Assembly: GCF_027580225.2 (NCBI RefSeq)
Contig: NC_073348.2
Span: forward strand, 28,137,501 to 28,201,500
Length of the DNA stretch: 64,000 nt
Direction of reading: 5' to 3'
Origin: Misgurnus anguillicaudatus
Lineage: Eukaryota > Chordata > Actinopteri > Cypriniformes > Cobitidae
Position 1 is the first letter of the stretch. Every line of letters starts with the position of its first letter. Position numbers and translations under genes: made by a program. A model generated the notes under the pieces. The model was not told the DNA's origin. It did no database searches and worked only from the letters and a program-made list of their open reading frames with translations. Shown one piece after another: positions 1-12,408 of the stretch.

Positions 1-720
1 CACTCAAGCCTATAAACACCATTCGGCTCACTCCCACAACCCCCCGCCCCTCCTTCATTGGATGCAGGAAGGGCAAAACACATAATCTTTTACTGCTGAC
101 AACTCGCTCGCAAAGCTTTATTACCCAACCCGCTTCACTGTCTAAGAGCGGGGCAGGGAGATAAAAATGTTTTGTGTCCTAGCGGTCCGCAGAAGTGATG
201 GAGTAACTAATGTGCGTCTTCTCCTCCTACAACCCCCGAGGGCAAACGTCTTGAGCAGATGAGAGAAGAGGCGTGTAAGGGTATAAAGAGAAATGTCGGA
301 TGCTTTTCGGAAAAACATCTGCAATTGCGATAGTGGTTTTGTGTCAAGCACCCACGAATTTGAGCGTCACCTAAAAGTGCAGGTCGCGAACGAGAGCCGA
401 GACGAGAGAAATTACAGCACTTCTCCAGCGCAGAGCTGCTAATAAAACTACAACTGCCTTCAAATGTTGTCCTCTGCCCTTGGCCACACGCAGACGAGGA
501 AGAAATTCGCGAGAAGGACTGAAGGACCCATGAGAAATGCGAGGGGGCGAGGGTTGTTAAAAGAGTTCAGCTAAAAGGTCCCCTTATTTTCCCAAGTAGG
601 ACCTCATCAAGTGCATTAAAAAGCAAAAAGACTTTAATTTAGAGCCAAAGGTGAGATGCTTTAAAGGTACTTAAGACTCCAAGCCTGTGTGAGCTGTCAT
701 CTGCAGCTACCTTTTAAAGA
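1..720. promoter_or_regulatory. single-copy non-coding block, candidate conserved regulatory sequence
   Basis: No repeat family recognised and no convincing exon. Composition is mixed, with scattered CpGs and a TAAT/ATTA-containing 3' part (about 690-740). A short 49-codon ORF near 293-440 carries closely spaced Cys and His residues but has stops just upstream and no canonical zinc-finger spacing, so I do not call it coding. The regulatory reading is an inference from the gene-desert setting. Confidence 0.25.
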
Positions 721-905
721 TAATGGGTCGATAATTGATTAGTACACATGTTTTTCAGCACGCTTTATGCTTGCAATGGTTTGAAAAACCTTCATGGTTT
801 TCACTCAATTTCAGAATCTTATTGCTAGTACATAACATTGATATATACAGTATAAATATAAGTATTATATATAATATAAGTAATATTTAAGTATAAGTAT
901 TATAA

Positions 906-960
906 GTGTTGAAATCTATCTATATGTCTTTATCGTGTCTCTCTTCTACATTCTACTGTA

Positions 961-991
<31 letters not shown>

Positions 992-994
992 GTG

Positions 995-1071
<77 letters not shown>

Positions 1072-1372
1072 TTATTTATCTATCTATCTATCTGCAATAC
1101 TGTGCTATTGTGCTTGTTAACTATCTGTCTGTCCATCCATCCATCCATCCTTCTAGAGTTCTCTCTCTATATCTATATCTATCTACAGTCTGTCTGTCTG
1201 TTTATCTATCTAGCTACTGTATTCTATTGTTGTCTATCTTTCTACCTACCTACCTGGCTAGCTACCTACCTACCTACCTAGCTACCTACCCACCTACACA
1301 CCCACCCACCCATCCATCCACAGTTCTCTAACTATAGCTATATCTATCTACAATCCTGCAATACTGTGCATG

Positions 1373-1409
<37 letters not shown>

Positions 1410-1645
1410 CATCCGTCTGTCTATCTATCTATCTATCTACAATCCTGCAATACTGTGCATGTTGTCTATCTGTCTGTCTGTCTATCCATCCATCATCCAT
1501 CCATCCATCCAACCGTCTATCTATCCGTAATACTGTGCTATTGTGCTTGTTATCCGTCCATCCATCCATTCATCTAGAGTTCTCTATCTATAGCTATATA
1601 TATCTACAATCCTGCAATACTGTGCGTGTTGTCTGTCTGTCTATC

Positions 1646-1734
<89 letters not shown>

Positions 1735-1766
1735 ATATCTATATATCTATCTATCTAATTATCTAC

Positions 1767-1808
<42 letters not shown>

Positions 1809-1830
1809 CAATCTTGCAATACTGTGCATG

Positions 1831-1873
<43 letters not shown>

Positions 1874-1895
1874 CAATCCTGCAATACTGTGCATG

Positions 1896-1950
<55 letters not shown>

Positions 1951-2097
1951 CAATCCTGCAATACTGTGCATGTTGTCTATCTGTCTGTCTGTCTGTCTAT
2001 CTATCTATTGTGTCTCTACTGTATTCTACTGTACTCCGTCCGTCCGTCCATCCATCTACCCATCCATCTATCCATCTATCCATCCATCAGACTATAA
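906..2097. repeat. compound GATA/GACA-type tetranucleotide array with higher-order unit
   Basis: About 1.2 kb of CTGT and CTAT runs (GACA and GATA on the other strand), mixed with CCAT, CTAC and CCTA variants. Runs are separated by a recurring spacer reading roughly CAATCCTGCAATACTGTG, seen near 1352, 1440, 1608, 1810, 1872 and 1952 with variants near 1093 and 1526. So there is a higher-order unit of about 60-100 bp besides the 4-bp unit. Long Cys/Leu/Ser/Tyr-rich ORFs in all forward frames are translations of the repeat, not genes. The array probably expanded by replication slippage plus unequal exchange of the larger unit. Confidence 0.95.
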
Positions 2098-2199
2098 GCA
2101 AACATGTGATAAAATAGATATTGAACAATCAATTTCTACAACCGTTCATCTATTCCATAAGCACATGAGCTACTAACTGTAGCATTATTCCAATGAAAA

Positions 2200-2970
2200 G
2201 AGGCTTTCTTAGCTGTGAGAAGCACTAAACCTGCGCACACGTGCCGATCTGTTACTGGCTGAAGTCGCCGCGGATTCACTTCAGCCTCAACGGTCTTTAA
2301 CCGCTTTCTGATGGCGCAGACCTGTTAGCGTTAACTGCGGCATGAAAAGGGGACGTTATTGGATCCGGACAGCCGCTGAACATCAAAGGGCCCGTTAGGA
2401 ATCTCACTCTCTGCCAGCCACACCACACATAATAATCCCCCTTGAGCCCCTGGTAATGAGAAGGACAGGTCCTACCTGCTCTCTCTAATAACAGACACTT
2501 CTGCTGCACACAAATCAGGCCAGGGGGCGGGGGCCTGGGGTCTGGTGGGTGAGCAGGTTGTGAGGAGATGTGAGAACAAGATCCCTGGCAAAGACAGCGA
2601 GAAACCAAGAGAGGCAAAGAGAGAGAGAGAGTAACAGGGGCCGCCAGAGACAGAATCAGAGCCAAGAGCCTGGAAGGTGGGGTTGCCAGGGCCATCCAAG
2701 TGCTTTCTGGGCCTTGCTCGGGCTGCCTGCTGCCAATTCATCCAGCAGCGGGGATGGAGAGAAAGATCCGAGCGAGCCAGAGAGGCCAGACAGGACCAGG
2801 GCTCAGTTCCAGCTGGATTAGGACCGGCCCGCATGATGAACAGTCTACAGACTGTACCATTTAATAAATCTCTCGCTCTGCTCCAGCTAACACAAACGAG
2901 ATGTCAAAAGGCCATTAAACACTCTCACACTTCATGCACACGTCTGACACACACACATTCCCATTGACAG
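2200..2970. promoter_or_regulatory. single-copy block, candidate regulatory sequence
   Basis: Unique-looking sequence with CpG-containing segments (for example 2240-2380), TAATAA runs and a purine-rich stretch near 2600-2650. Overlapping ORFs of 83-132 codons on both strands lack recognisable domains and cover the same bases in different frames, which argues against coding. Function is inferred only from resemblance to non-coding blocks elsewhere in the window. Confidence 0.25.
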
Positions 2971-3136
2971 ACAAAAGCTCATAATCTCCTGCTAATAAAA
3001 GTGAAACAGCTGTTAAGACATAATAAGTATTTAGTTTTCATTTATTTTATTTATTTAACTATCACACCCTTCCCTTTATGCTTACTTTAATAAAGGCATA
3101 TCTCCAAGCATGAAAAATTATTCCAGCAAATTTATG

Positions 3137-3989
3137 TTAAAGGATTAGTCTATTTTCTTTAAAAAAAAATCCAGATAATTTATTCACCACCATGTCATCC
3201 AAAATGTTGATGTCTTTCTTTGTTCAGTTAAGAAGAAATTATGTTTTTTGAGGAAAACATTCCAGAATTTTTCTCATTTTAATGGACTTTAATGGACCCC
3301 AACACTTAACAGTTTTAATGCAGTTTTAAATTGCAGTTTCAAAGGACTCTAAATGATCCCAAACAAGGCGTAAGGGTCTTATCAAGCGAAACGATTGTCA
3401 TTTTTGGCAATAAAAATATAAAAATTATGCACTTTTAAATCAAAACTTTGGCTGTGTGATGAGCGAGCATGACCTCACGTAATTGCGTAATGACGTCGAA
3501 AGATTACGTGTTACATATATGAAATGCACATTTGCAGACCATTTTAAACAATAAACTGACACAAAGACATTAATTAGTATCAATCGACATACAACAACGT
3601 CGGAACGGTCCTCTTTCTCCACACTTGTAAACCTCTTGACGTGATGGCATATTACGTGAGGTCACGCTGGCGTGGAGGAAGACGAGAAGTTGTGGTTTAA
3701 AAGTGCATATTTTTTATTTTCTTGCCAAAAATGTTTCGCTAGATAAGACCCTTATGCCTAGTTTGATATCGTTTAGAGTCCTTTAAAACAGCAATTTTAA
3801 ACTGCATTAAAACTGTTAAGTGTTGGGGTCCATTAAAGTCCATTAAAATGAGAAAAATCCTGGATTGTTTTCCTCAAAAAACATAATTTCTTCTCTCGAC
3901 TGAACAAAGAAAGACATCAACACCCTGGATGACATGGTGGCGAGCAAATTATCTAGATTTTTTTTTAAGAAAATGGACTAATCCTTTAA
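3137..3989 (-). mobile_element. TTAA-flanked palindromic MITE, family P1, copy 1
   Basis: Element 3141-3985 lies between TTAA target duplications (3137-3140 and 3986-3989). It starts AGGATTAGTC and ends GACTAATCCT, and the arms stay complementary for about 270 bp (to about 3415 and from about 3720). The 300-bp centre is not palindromic and reads opposite to the copy at 30528-31366. The target site and AG terminus fit Kolobok-type elements; piggyBac is the alternative. A 60-codon minus-strand ORF at 3440-3622 has an open counterpart in the other copy, but its length argues for a passenger sequence rather than a gene. Confidence 0.9.
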
Positions 3990-4112
3990 GTTGTCACTGG
4001 GACGGTACCTTTTATAAAGGTCCTAATATGTACCATTTTGGTACAGATATGTACCTTTGAGGAACCAATATGAACCTTTTTTCTATCTTGTACCTTTTAT
4101 TCTGAGAGTGTG
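3990..4112. mobile_element. 'GGTACC' MITE fragment
   Basis: The sequence runs from GTTGTCACTGGGACGGTACC through alternating 'aatatgtacc' motifs to a terminal TTCTGAGAGTG. Other copies or parts lie at 16509-16659, 56868-57712, 59729-59832 and 63062-63130, which defines the family within this window. The left end, with the CTCTCAGAAAAAAGG terminus, is missing; the copy begins directly after the TTAA of the preceding element. Confidence 0.75.
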
Positions 4113-4535
4113 GCATGTGTTCTGTCACAGGAAACTGCATAACGACATCACTTCCTGTGGGGCACTCAGGGTAAAAAATGTGTCCGCTGTCAATAACAGG
4201 CCTTCGTACCAACCACCTCTCTCTCGTCCTATCCATTCTTATAGAGAGAGTGAAGTGATTTCTCTGGAGTGTTTTTTCATTTCCTGAATTGGGCCGGAGG
4301 AGAATTAAAAGAGACAGTTTGTCGGTGGATAAATAGAACTGACCTATTAACGTGACAAGTCCTCCTCCCGTATGCCTGCCGAATATATACTGTAATACTG
4401 AAAATTGAGCCAATGAGTAAAGCGATCACAGAGAGCGATCGCTCATTGTTAACGCAACCCTACACATGGTTTGTAAACACATTTTAACGCACAAAGAGCT
4501 ATTGACAGAGGAAGATCTCTGTGAAGTGTTCGTAA

Positions 4536-4571
<36 letters not shown>

Positions 4572-5716
4572 TTGAGAGAGAGAGAGCTCTTTGTTTACCT
4601 AATAAACCCTTCCATTGTTTTGACACATAATTAATCAAAGGCACAGAGAATGACATGATGTTGTAAAAATCATTAGAGGAATAATGAGAAGCAGGAACAC
4701 AGCAGGGCAGAAGAACGCTTAATGTCTTACACCGCACATCCCTGCCACAACAAAAGGACTCAGAGTGACATGGCTAATTTAAGTCGTCATCATCAAACAT
4801 CCACTGGTTTCCAAAAAACAAATGTGAAACGTTCAAAAACAGTAAACACAAAACAAGATGTTTTCTGCGCGATCACGATGATGTGCGGTTGACAGTAAAC
4901 ATGTGGCGCGATCTGTCTTTTGAAGATATTTCTAGCATGTCTAGTTTGCGTTGATCTTAGCCCAGAGCTGTGTTAAATTAAATTCCCACATTTAAATAAA
5001 AATCTAATTCTACTTTAATTACACTAGAAATATGACTGAAACAATAACGTAGGATTGATTCGGTTTTATCTAGCTTATGCAACAATTTCATCATACTGTA
5101 CTGTATGTCCTGTGCATACTATTCTGTATACTGTATAAATATAGCATACATATTAAAGGGTGAAAATGTGAAGTTAGTAATGGTTCTTTTCGTATTTCGC
5201 ACACCATTTAGTTATTCATAATTAATGCACAGTTAATTAAGACCTTCTCACAGTCATTAACTAGATGGTAATTCTAATTAAAGAGAAATGCACACTTTTA
5301 AGCAGCCTAATATTGGATTCTCATTCATTCGAGTTTGATTAAAACAAGAATAAAATCATTTTAGAGGTGCTTTAAGACATAAAGTATTAAAATTACTTGC
5401 TCTACAATTACTGCTATGCTCCTACTATAATAACTAATAATAGCTATACTTGCATTTATTCAAGACAACAACAGCGCATGCAGGGTGTAAAAAAATTTAG
5501 TATGCAAAGAATAAAATCATTGTTGGCAGTTAGATTTGAGATGATAAGCTTTCAGTCTCTCCAGTTAAAGCCAACAGAAGAAAAAAATTACCAATATAAT
5601 AATAATAATAATAACTAGATCTTCTAAAGAAAATGAGAAACGCTGTTGTGGCAAAACTAAATATTAACAAAAATTACAACGATGCTAACATGATTCAAGC
5701 ATAATTAACATGTTGT
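4113..5716. other. unassigned single-copy sequence with a TG microsatellite
   Basis: No gene or recognised element. It contains a (TG)n run at 4537-4569 and a short AAT run at 5597-5613. AT-rich from about 4960. ORFs on either strand at 4057-4287 and 4012-4413 overlap each other and show no domain. Confidence 0.4.
4537..4569. repeat. (TG)n microsatellite
   Basis: About sixteen uninterrupted TG dinucleotides, followed by a GA-rich stretch (GAGAGAGAG at about 4575). Confidence 0.95.
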
Positions 5717-6238
5717 AAGTGTTATTTTGTGTATTTGGTATAATACAATGTGTTTGCGTCATTTATGTTTAAAAATAAACATTATTTTCTACATACCGTA
5801 CATTTTTGTAGCTCCAGATATCACTCTCTTCCTGAAACGCACGGATTTGAAAAGCTCTGTGTCCCTGATTGGCCAGATAATCTGTATGTTGTGATTGTCC
5901 TGAATACCTCTGACATTTTCCAAAAATGTGACACTCCTTACCATGTTTAAAAGATTTGGTCACAATGCTATGCTAACAGGAGTTAACTTACAGGCTGTGA
6001 GTCAAAGGGGGAAGAATTATGATAATGTCGGTCTTGTCTACATCACCAATCCCAGGAAGTAAACTGTTGCCTACAATCTGTGTGTTAGTTGTAGTCCAAG
6101 AAAAGAGATGTACGTTGGAGACTCGCATCATTGTTTACTTTGGGGTTTGTACCTTTTGCATATTGTTAACATGTACTAATACACACTTACCCACCAAAGG
6201 AAATGTAAAATCGTGAATCGGCCCATTGGTGCTCTTTT
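5717..6238 (+). mobile_element. TTAA-type MITE, 'AGAGCACCTATT' family, copy 1 (5' end decayed)
   Basis: About 520 bp matching the copies at 23882-24401, 32680-33213 and (inverted) 35254-35798. Shared landmarks include TTTGGTATAATACAATGTG, CTGATTGGCCAG and ATCACCAATCCCAGGAAG. The right end, TTGGTGCTCT, is followed by TTTA rather than TTAA, and the left terminal repeat is not recognisable, so this is an older copy. The 65-codon ORF at 6019-6216 reappears in the other copies only because the DNA is repeated. Confidence 0.85.
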
Positions 6239-6366
6239 ATACTTAGCTAAACGTTATTAGCATGTAGCTATTCAACGCTAACATGTGAAGCATGTTGGAA
6301 GTATTGTTTGCAAACAACCGTCAGTATGAGTCAATAACCAGGATGTTATAATAATAAAATATAAAC

Positions 6367-6770
6367 ATAATAATTAGGGATGCACCGATATGGAAATTTT
6401 GGCCGAAACCGATAACTCTTTATATTTGGGGGCCGATAACCGATATATATATAGGGCGAAAAATATTCATATTATTTTCACAATGAAAAACTCCCAGACC
6501 GCGGACATCTTGTCTTTTGCGCTAGACTAGCATACTCTTCTTAAGCCCGCAACACGTGTCATCTTTGTGCTATGTCACAGAAAGCACCAATCAAAACTCC
6601 ACATGGCCAGCAATGAGCAAGTGAAGTGGTTCAAAATAATCCATCATGTATCGGCTTTTATTTATCGGCCTAATTTTGCTATCAGACCGATAACCGAAAA
6701 TATTAAAAATCAGCAGTTATCGGCCGATAACGATATGTCGGCCGATATATCGTGCATCCCTAATAATAAT
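6367..6770. mobile_element. hAT-type MITE with 8-bp target duplication
   Basis: Element 6375-6762 begins TAGGGATGCACCGATA and ends TATCGTGCATCCCTA. It is flanked by identical 8-bp copies ATAATAAT (6367-6374 and 6763-6770), the duplication length typical of hAT transposition; the flank is low complexity, so the match is a little less informative. The interior repeats GGCCGATAACCGATA-like words. No transposase ORF; non-autonomous. Confidence 0.85.
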
Positions 6771-6848
6771 AAACATAATAAACATAATACTAATAATAAA
6801 CATAATAATAATATTAATAATAACAATATAAGAATAATAGTAGTAATA

Positions 6849-6896
<48 letters not shown>

Positions 6897-6900
6897 GTTT
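6763..6900. repeat. AAT-rich microsatellite tract
   Basis: Degenerate AATAAAC/AAT repeats become a pure (AAT)n run at about 6853-6895. The upstream flank of the adjoining hAT element (6340-6374) is of the same composition, so the element inserted into this tract. Confidence 0.9.
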
Positions 6901-8399
6901 AAAATCTTTATACATATATATACCACAAAAATGTATAGAACACCTAATGTTCAAATTATCCACAAAAACAGTTTGCTCTGGTATGGTAAGCAGTCGCAGC
7001 TGTATTTACTGCATTAAATTGTGTGTAAAAGTAAGTGCAAAGTGATCAATGCAGTGTTTGTGTGGTCGTACAATAAAAATAAGACATAATGCTACCTTGT
7101 CTTCTTGGTCAGTCTCGCTGTCACACTGTAAGAAAAAGACAAAGGCAACATCAGAATTTTGCACACACACTTCTCAATCACTATGTGACACAGTCTCCAT
7201 TTTTAATATAAACCTATTCTAATGTGGAAATCCGAACCCTGCAGTCTGGCACTGCACAGCTCATCAGCACAGTAATAAAAGTCTAAGCAGGAAAAAGCTG
7301 TTCTTATCTCACTCTGTGGCCAGGGCTCATTACATCTGCCTATTACCACCAGCAGGGCTCTTTCGACCCAGACATCAACTAAAGTATGAGTCCAACTATC
7401 CTCACGTCTCAGAGAACATCGCTGCTGGAGACAAAGAGACCATACCCTTACCAATGTATATTTAAGAGTACCATAATTTAATACAACTGGACTGGGACAC
7501 CATTCCACAAAGCAGGACCCTTCCTTAAGCCTTTTATAGTTGGTAATTTATTTTATAATAATAAGGTGAGGAAACAGGATATGTGGCATGACTAAAATAT
7601 TGTATTATTATGATACGAGTAATTTTATGTCAAATTTTATAAATTATATATAAGTATATTTATAAAGACTTTAACACACAAGTAGAACATCACAACGTAT
7701 CAAAAATGAGTAACTCCCATAAAAACGTTAGTGTTCTGCTTGGTAAAAATAACAGTATAGCCTTCATGCAATAAAATGCTAAAAATGCATAAATATAAAT
7801 AACACAATTTCAGCCATTTTGCAATTTCAATTTCAAGGTCCACTTAATTCTTAATCTGTTAATTAGCTATGAATGGACAGATGACTTGGCTAGGGGAGAT
7901 GTGTTCAGGGTTTGGCATGGACCCGTAATGATGGTTTCGTAAGGGGGCGGGGCTTAGCATCTTCAGGGCCTTTACACCCAGTGGAGCTTAACCCTCTGGC
8001 AGCCCAAAATGATTGACAGTTCTGGGATCCGAATTCCTAACGAGCACTGACACAAGGGACAGGAAGTGGGATAAAGGGACGGTTGGATTAAAAAGAGAAT
8101 GGAGGATATTTTATGGCATGAGCCTTCCTCATCTGACCCGATGCCAGGTCTGGTGAGCAGCATCCAATTTACAGTTCTGCTCCAATGGGACTTAAGAGGT
8201 TTTACGGTGAGCTGCGTAGAATAATGCAGGGCTTATGTATTATACATAACCAATAAACACAAAACCAGGAAACAAACACACACACCAGGTGTTAATAATC
8301 ATTTTAATATATATATATAGTATAACTGTAATAATGCAATGAATCACAATCACTTGATTTTTAAAGCAGGTGAAGGCATATAACACACAGTTACATACT
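6901..8399. other. unassigned single-copy sequence
   Basis: No recognised repeat family and no supported gene. A 101-codon minus-strand ORF at 7203-7508 has no domain I can name. AT-rich between 7540 and 7860. Confidence 0.3.
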
Positions 8400-8970
8400 G
8401 AGCCGTCATGGTCGATTAAACATGCACGGCACCACGAAGGCATCCCGAGGCCTTGAGTTTTGCAGCCACGGCTCACGAAGAGTTAAGATAATGAGCAAAA
8501 TGTATTTTTTCCAGTGTGTTGTGATCCGTAAAAAACGCCGCTGGCGTCTCCATCAGCGTGTCGGCTCTCTCCGCGCCCCACGCCGTGCCGCCTATTGCTT
8601 TGATTGTTGAGATATGAGAGGAACGAAATGACTCGCCCTTGCTTGTGAAGCAAATGGAACGCGCTAATAGAACTCATCGCATTACCCGATGCAAAAGTGC
8701 CATAGCTCATTACGTCAGGATAAAAGGATATCATTGTAGACGGTGAGCAGAATTGACTTTCTGCGCCGCGACTTGATGATTTAATCAACTGCTTTCTTTC
8801 GCTTCTCATCTGCACGCCTGTCGCTAACGCAGGTGCCGCTAAACGACACTCTCTCGCAAGACGGCGAGCAGAGAAAGGGAAGAAATTGCCATCATTATTC
8901 TTAGTTTTTTTTTCATCTTGCTCCTTCTTTCCAAGAATAGAGGTATTTAAATTTTCTCACTGGTGCAGAG
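8400..8970. promoter_or_regulatory. candidate conserved non-coding block
   Basis: Unique sequence with unusual CpG retention for this window (GCCGCTGGCGTCTCC, CGCGCCCCACGCCGTGCCG, TTTCTGCGCCGCGAC), plus a TGACGTAA-like sequence (TTACGTCA near 8711) and TTAATCAA/ATTGTTGA homeodomain-like words. Overlapping ORFs on both strands (8422-8610 and 8483-8815) argue against one coding frame. Regulatory use is inferred. Confidence 0.35.
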
Positions 8971-9209
8971 AGAAGGGCAGCTGAACAGAATGAGAAGAGG
9001 AGAGGGGTCGGTGAAAATGCCTTTATATCGAGCCAAGTAGAAGTAGCGTAAGGGTAAAATCATACATGACATGTTTGGGCAAACAGTTTGTATGTCCTTA
9101 GTCGTGAATGACAACAAACACATAAGATAAATGATGGGATATGTTTCATCCCATCACACCCTAAACATTTTGGGTGAACTTATGAAGAGCTCAGATACAA
9201 AAGCCACTA

Positions 9210-9475
9210 AACGCCAACTCTGTCAAAAATTAGATAAGTAAGGAATAACTGATGACGGTCCGTTGAATTATTAGAAAATAATGCGGCACGATGCGACCGG
9301 AGTCAATTATTTAGCTTATATCACGGTTACCACAAACATTGCTCTGGTGCCTATTTTTAAGACATTTGGCAAGTTAGATGTGTGGTTTACAGAAAAATAA
9401 TCAACATCCATGGAACATTTCTCAGCCAATCAGAATCACGCATTCAACAGACCCGTGGTATAATGATATTTACTG
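9210..9475. mobile_element. possible degraded transposon fragment
   Basis: Words such as GGTCCGTTGAATTATTAG at its left and CAGCCAATCAGAATCACGC at its right resemble ends of repeated elements in cyprinid genomes from memory. The right-hand word is related in inverse sense to TCTGATTGGCTAAGAGC at about 10076. Ends and target duplication are not seen. Confidence 0.35.
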
Positions 9476-10046
9476 AATGCTCTTGGCATGTATTATACAT
9501 ATCAGGAAATATCATCAAAAACTTTTGCTTCAAATCTGCTTAATCTTAGTCTCAGAAATTGACAATTTTTTAGCAAAGTCCTCTAAGTGCACGAAGGAAC
9601 AATTGGATAAATGATGGCGCAAAAGTGCAAGAGTTTTTTTACCCGGTTTACCGGATATATTAGGATATGTACTACATTTTTGAGCCTTTTACATTTATTC
9701 AGAAAAGACAGTGAAGAGTGCATGAAGACATTTTTAAATCTGGAGATCTTTGCATGTATTTAGAGGGTTTTGCAGCGAAATATAGTAAAATGTGTTATAC
9801 ACCAACTAAAGTGACATTTGTGAAAATAAAGCATTTGAATTACTGACTATTAACCTTTTCGTTGCCATTAAAGTAAAATAACTGAACCTAAATATAAGAG
9901 CCTGATACAAATGCTTATTTACAATAGATAGACGCCCTTTTTAGAAGATCTGTGTACTACAGCTATGATTATCATTTATCCTCAGATTTAAAGCTCACAT
10001 AACACATGCTGTTTTTGCATTTCTGATCTGGAGTACCTATAGAGTA
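9476..10046. other. unassigned AT-rich sequence
   Basis: No ORF of note, no inverted repeats and no known repeat seen. Confidence 0.3.
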
Positions 10047-11150
10047 TTATACAACAGTTCTTTCTGGTTCTCGAATCTGATTGGCTAAGAGCTATACGAT
10101 ATTGTACTGATAACGGCACTGTAACCGCTTCACCTTTCGTATTATTCCGCCACCTAGTGAATGGAGGTCCTAAGCAGGCTCATCTCTGAATGGAAAAACA
10201 CAGACGCGCTGTTTGAATCACTCTCCGTGCGTCTCATTAGTTTACTAGCTCATAAATCAGTCTGTGAATCCCCAATCGGAAGTTATTATTCCTTCAAAGA
10301 TCAGCGCTCTTGTATGTTACGTTAAAGTTAATGGGAGAAATGTCTTGTCACATCGTGTGGACGATTAACACTTGGAAAGAGGAATATAAACACTCGTTTT
10401 TTTCTGGAGCTATATCTTTTATCAGAACGCGAAAACACCGTGGAACTACAGGTAAGCCCCGCAGCTTTTAAAAGTGGACATTGATCATTTACTGTATCGT
10501 GACGTGACTATTAAAACATGTTATGAGATATCGCCACTGGTATATTTATAAGCAGCATGCAATAGTAACGTTATACAAGTAGTTTTATTAACTTTTACCT
10601 CGCGCCAAAACAATAACAACACAAAAGACACTAAATATGAATAAAACAACAAGTACCAGTTTGATCATGACACCAAATACTGCTGATTTGATCTCATTTT
10701 GACGATCATAAACAAACAAGGCCAACATGAGAGCCAGGGAATCCCTTTCAGAAATGTAGCCCAGAGAGGGCGGTGGTCAGCGGGGCGAGTGAACACTGAA
10801 GTCCGCTCATGCTTTGGTTCTCATTCGTACCGAAACTCACTAAGCAAACTTTCAAACAGGCGCTATCTTTACTAATCGACTGCAGATTTAAATATAATAC
10901 AGATACATTCTCGACTGAACTAATCTTAAAACTACACTTGTGACCAAGAAACGGTAATATAAAGAAACGGCTTTTCTGTCCATTGAGTTGTTATGAGCTT
11001 CAAAGCAGCCGAAAGTTTTACCTGTCATTCTGGCCGCCCTCAAATCCGTGGCGGAAGAAGTAGTTCTCAAACAAAGAGGCTTTTAAAATAACTCCGTTGT
11101 TGTTTTCTAGTTTTCGTTTTTCAAACGTGTGCCGTCGAACTGTTGTATAA
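10047..11150. mobile_element. probable inverted-repeat DNA element, unclassified
   Basis: Ends are an inverted pair: TTATACAACAGTTC at 10047-10060 and its complement GAACTGTTGTATAA at 11137-11150. Internal sequence includes TCTGATTGGCTAAGAGC near the left end and is CpG-containing in places. No transposase ORF and no clear target duplication. The terminal match is short, so boundaries are tentative; the hairpin next to it may belong to the same element. Confidence 0.5.
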
Positions 11151-11303
11151 AAGCAATATCGCTCTCGGAGTCGTGTGATATAGCTCTATATCATCACGGC
11201 TGTGATTGCCTCCGGCACTCGGCCTGCGGCCTCGTGCCTCTGGCCTAATCACAGCCGTGATGATATAGAGCTATATCACACTCCTACTCGAGTGATATTG
11301 CTT
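11151..11303. repeat. 153-bp hairpin with two 57-bp arms
   Basis: Left arm 11151-11207 and right arm 11247-11303 are near-perfect inverted copies; mismatches cluster around 11161-11174. The inner 33 bp of each arm, containing GATATAGCTCTATATC, pair essentially perfectly. The 39-base loop is GC-rich and itself has repeated GGCCT words. It abuts the element ending at 11150. Confidence 0.9.
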
Positions 11304-12408
11304 AAATATTACATCCTTTATATCTCCGAAGAGTCTTTAGTTTAATCAGATTTATAAAAGAAAGATTAGCTTTACCGATTCTTTCCGATAATGTACGAAA
11401 AAATGAAGAAGGAGGAGTTACTACCGCGGGAGGAGCGAGAACGAGTCATGCAACAATATACAACACTGTTTAACTTATGATTCACTACATGTCCGTGTCA
11501 TTTATATAATATGCACACCCTTTTTCCAAAATAAGACAGAAGTCTTACTTACCGCATGCAACTCGTGACCCAGTTGGGACTTTTCAATGAAATCCAGCGC
11601 ATCAAACACACACGCAAAACTCAGCTGCTACCCCGGATAATGAACTATATCTATTGTTTCCATAAGTCTGGCTTTCTTCGAAAAAAAAAACTTTCCGAAA
11701 CTTGTACAAACCCTGGCGAAGTGCATTCTGCACAGAAATACTCTGTAACACGCCCAACTGCTTTTTTGACACTTTGCCTACGTTTCGCATGAGGAAACAA
11801 CTCTATAACTGTGTTAATAAGTCAGAATGCATGAAATACCATTGAACCACCCCTTTAAGTAAAGAAAACTGTAAGAATTGTCGCCAAGTGTAAAAACGAA
11901 AAATAACGACGGTCATACATATTAAACACGATTTCCCAACATATTTAATTCCTCTAAAACACTGGTATTAGTGTCATATTGGACGGATTAGCGTGGGAAT
12001 CCATCTTAGCATTTTCATGCTTTTTTTCTGCTGCTACGCTAATTTTAAAGCCAAACACTTGGCCAATTGATCTTGGCTGCAGATCAATATAGCATGTTAA
12101 GCTTATTAAAGCAGCCAATGGCCTCAGTGGAACAGCAGAGCCATCTGCTTTAGTTAACACTCCTCGACTAGACCCACTCCTCGGATTGAGTAAAGAAGAA
12201 GAGTATGGAAGTGATTAGGTCTCAGAATGAGACCAATATTGTAACTGATCCTGTCTCCCCCTGCTGTGTTTATGCAGTCTGTACTGCAGCAGTGCATCAT
12301 GGGAAGAAAATTAAACTACTTTATCCAGAAAGACAACGTGGAACCAAAAAAATTGTTTTGTGGCTGTTATCTTTGAGGATATCTACACTTCCAGTTATAA
12401 GTTTTTTA
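11304..12408. other. unassigned single-copy sequence
   Basis: Nothing recognised. Short ORFs (60-78 codons) on both strands overlap around 11556-11792. AT-rich. Confidence 0.3.

Noticed and set aside
293..440. 49-codon ORF with CNC...H...H that looks like a zinc finger
   Set aside because: Only one residue separates the two cysteines, the frame has a stop just upstream, and there is no partner finger. Probably chance.
906..2176. Several forward ORFs up to 268 codons rich in Leu-Ser-Ile-Tyr and Cys-Leu-Ser-Val
   Set aside because: Same reason: repeat translations of the CTAT/CTGT array in all frames.
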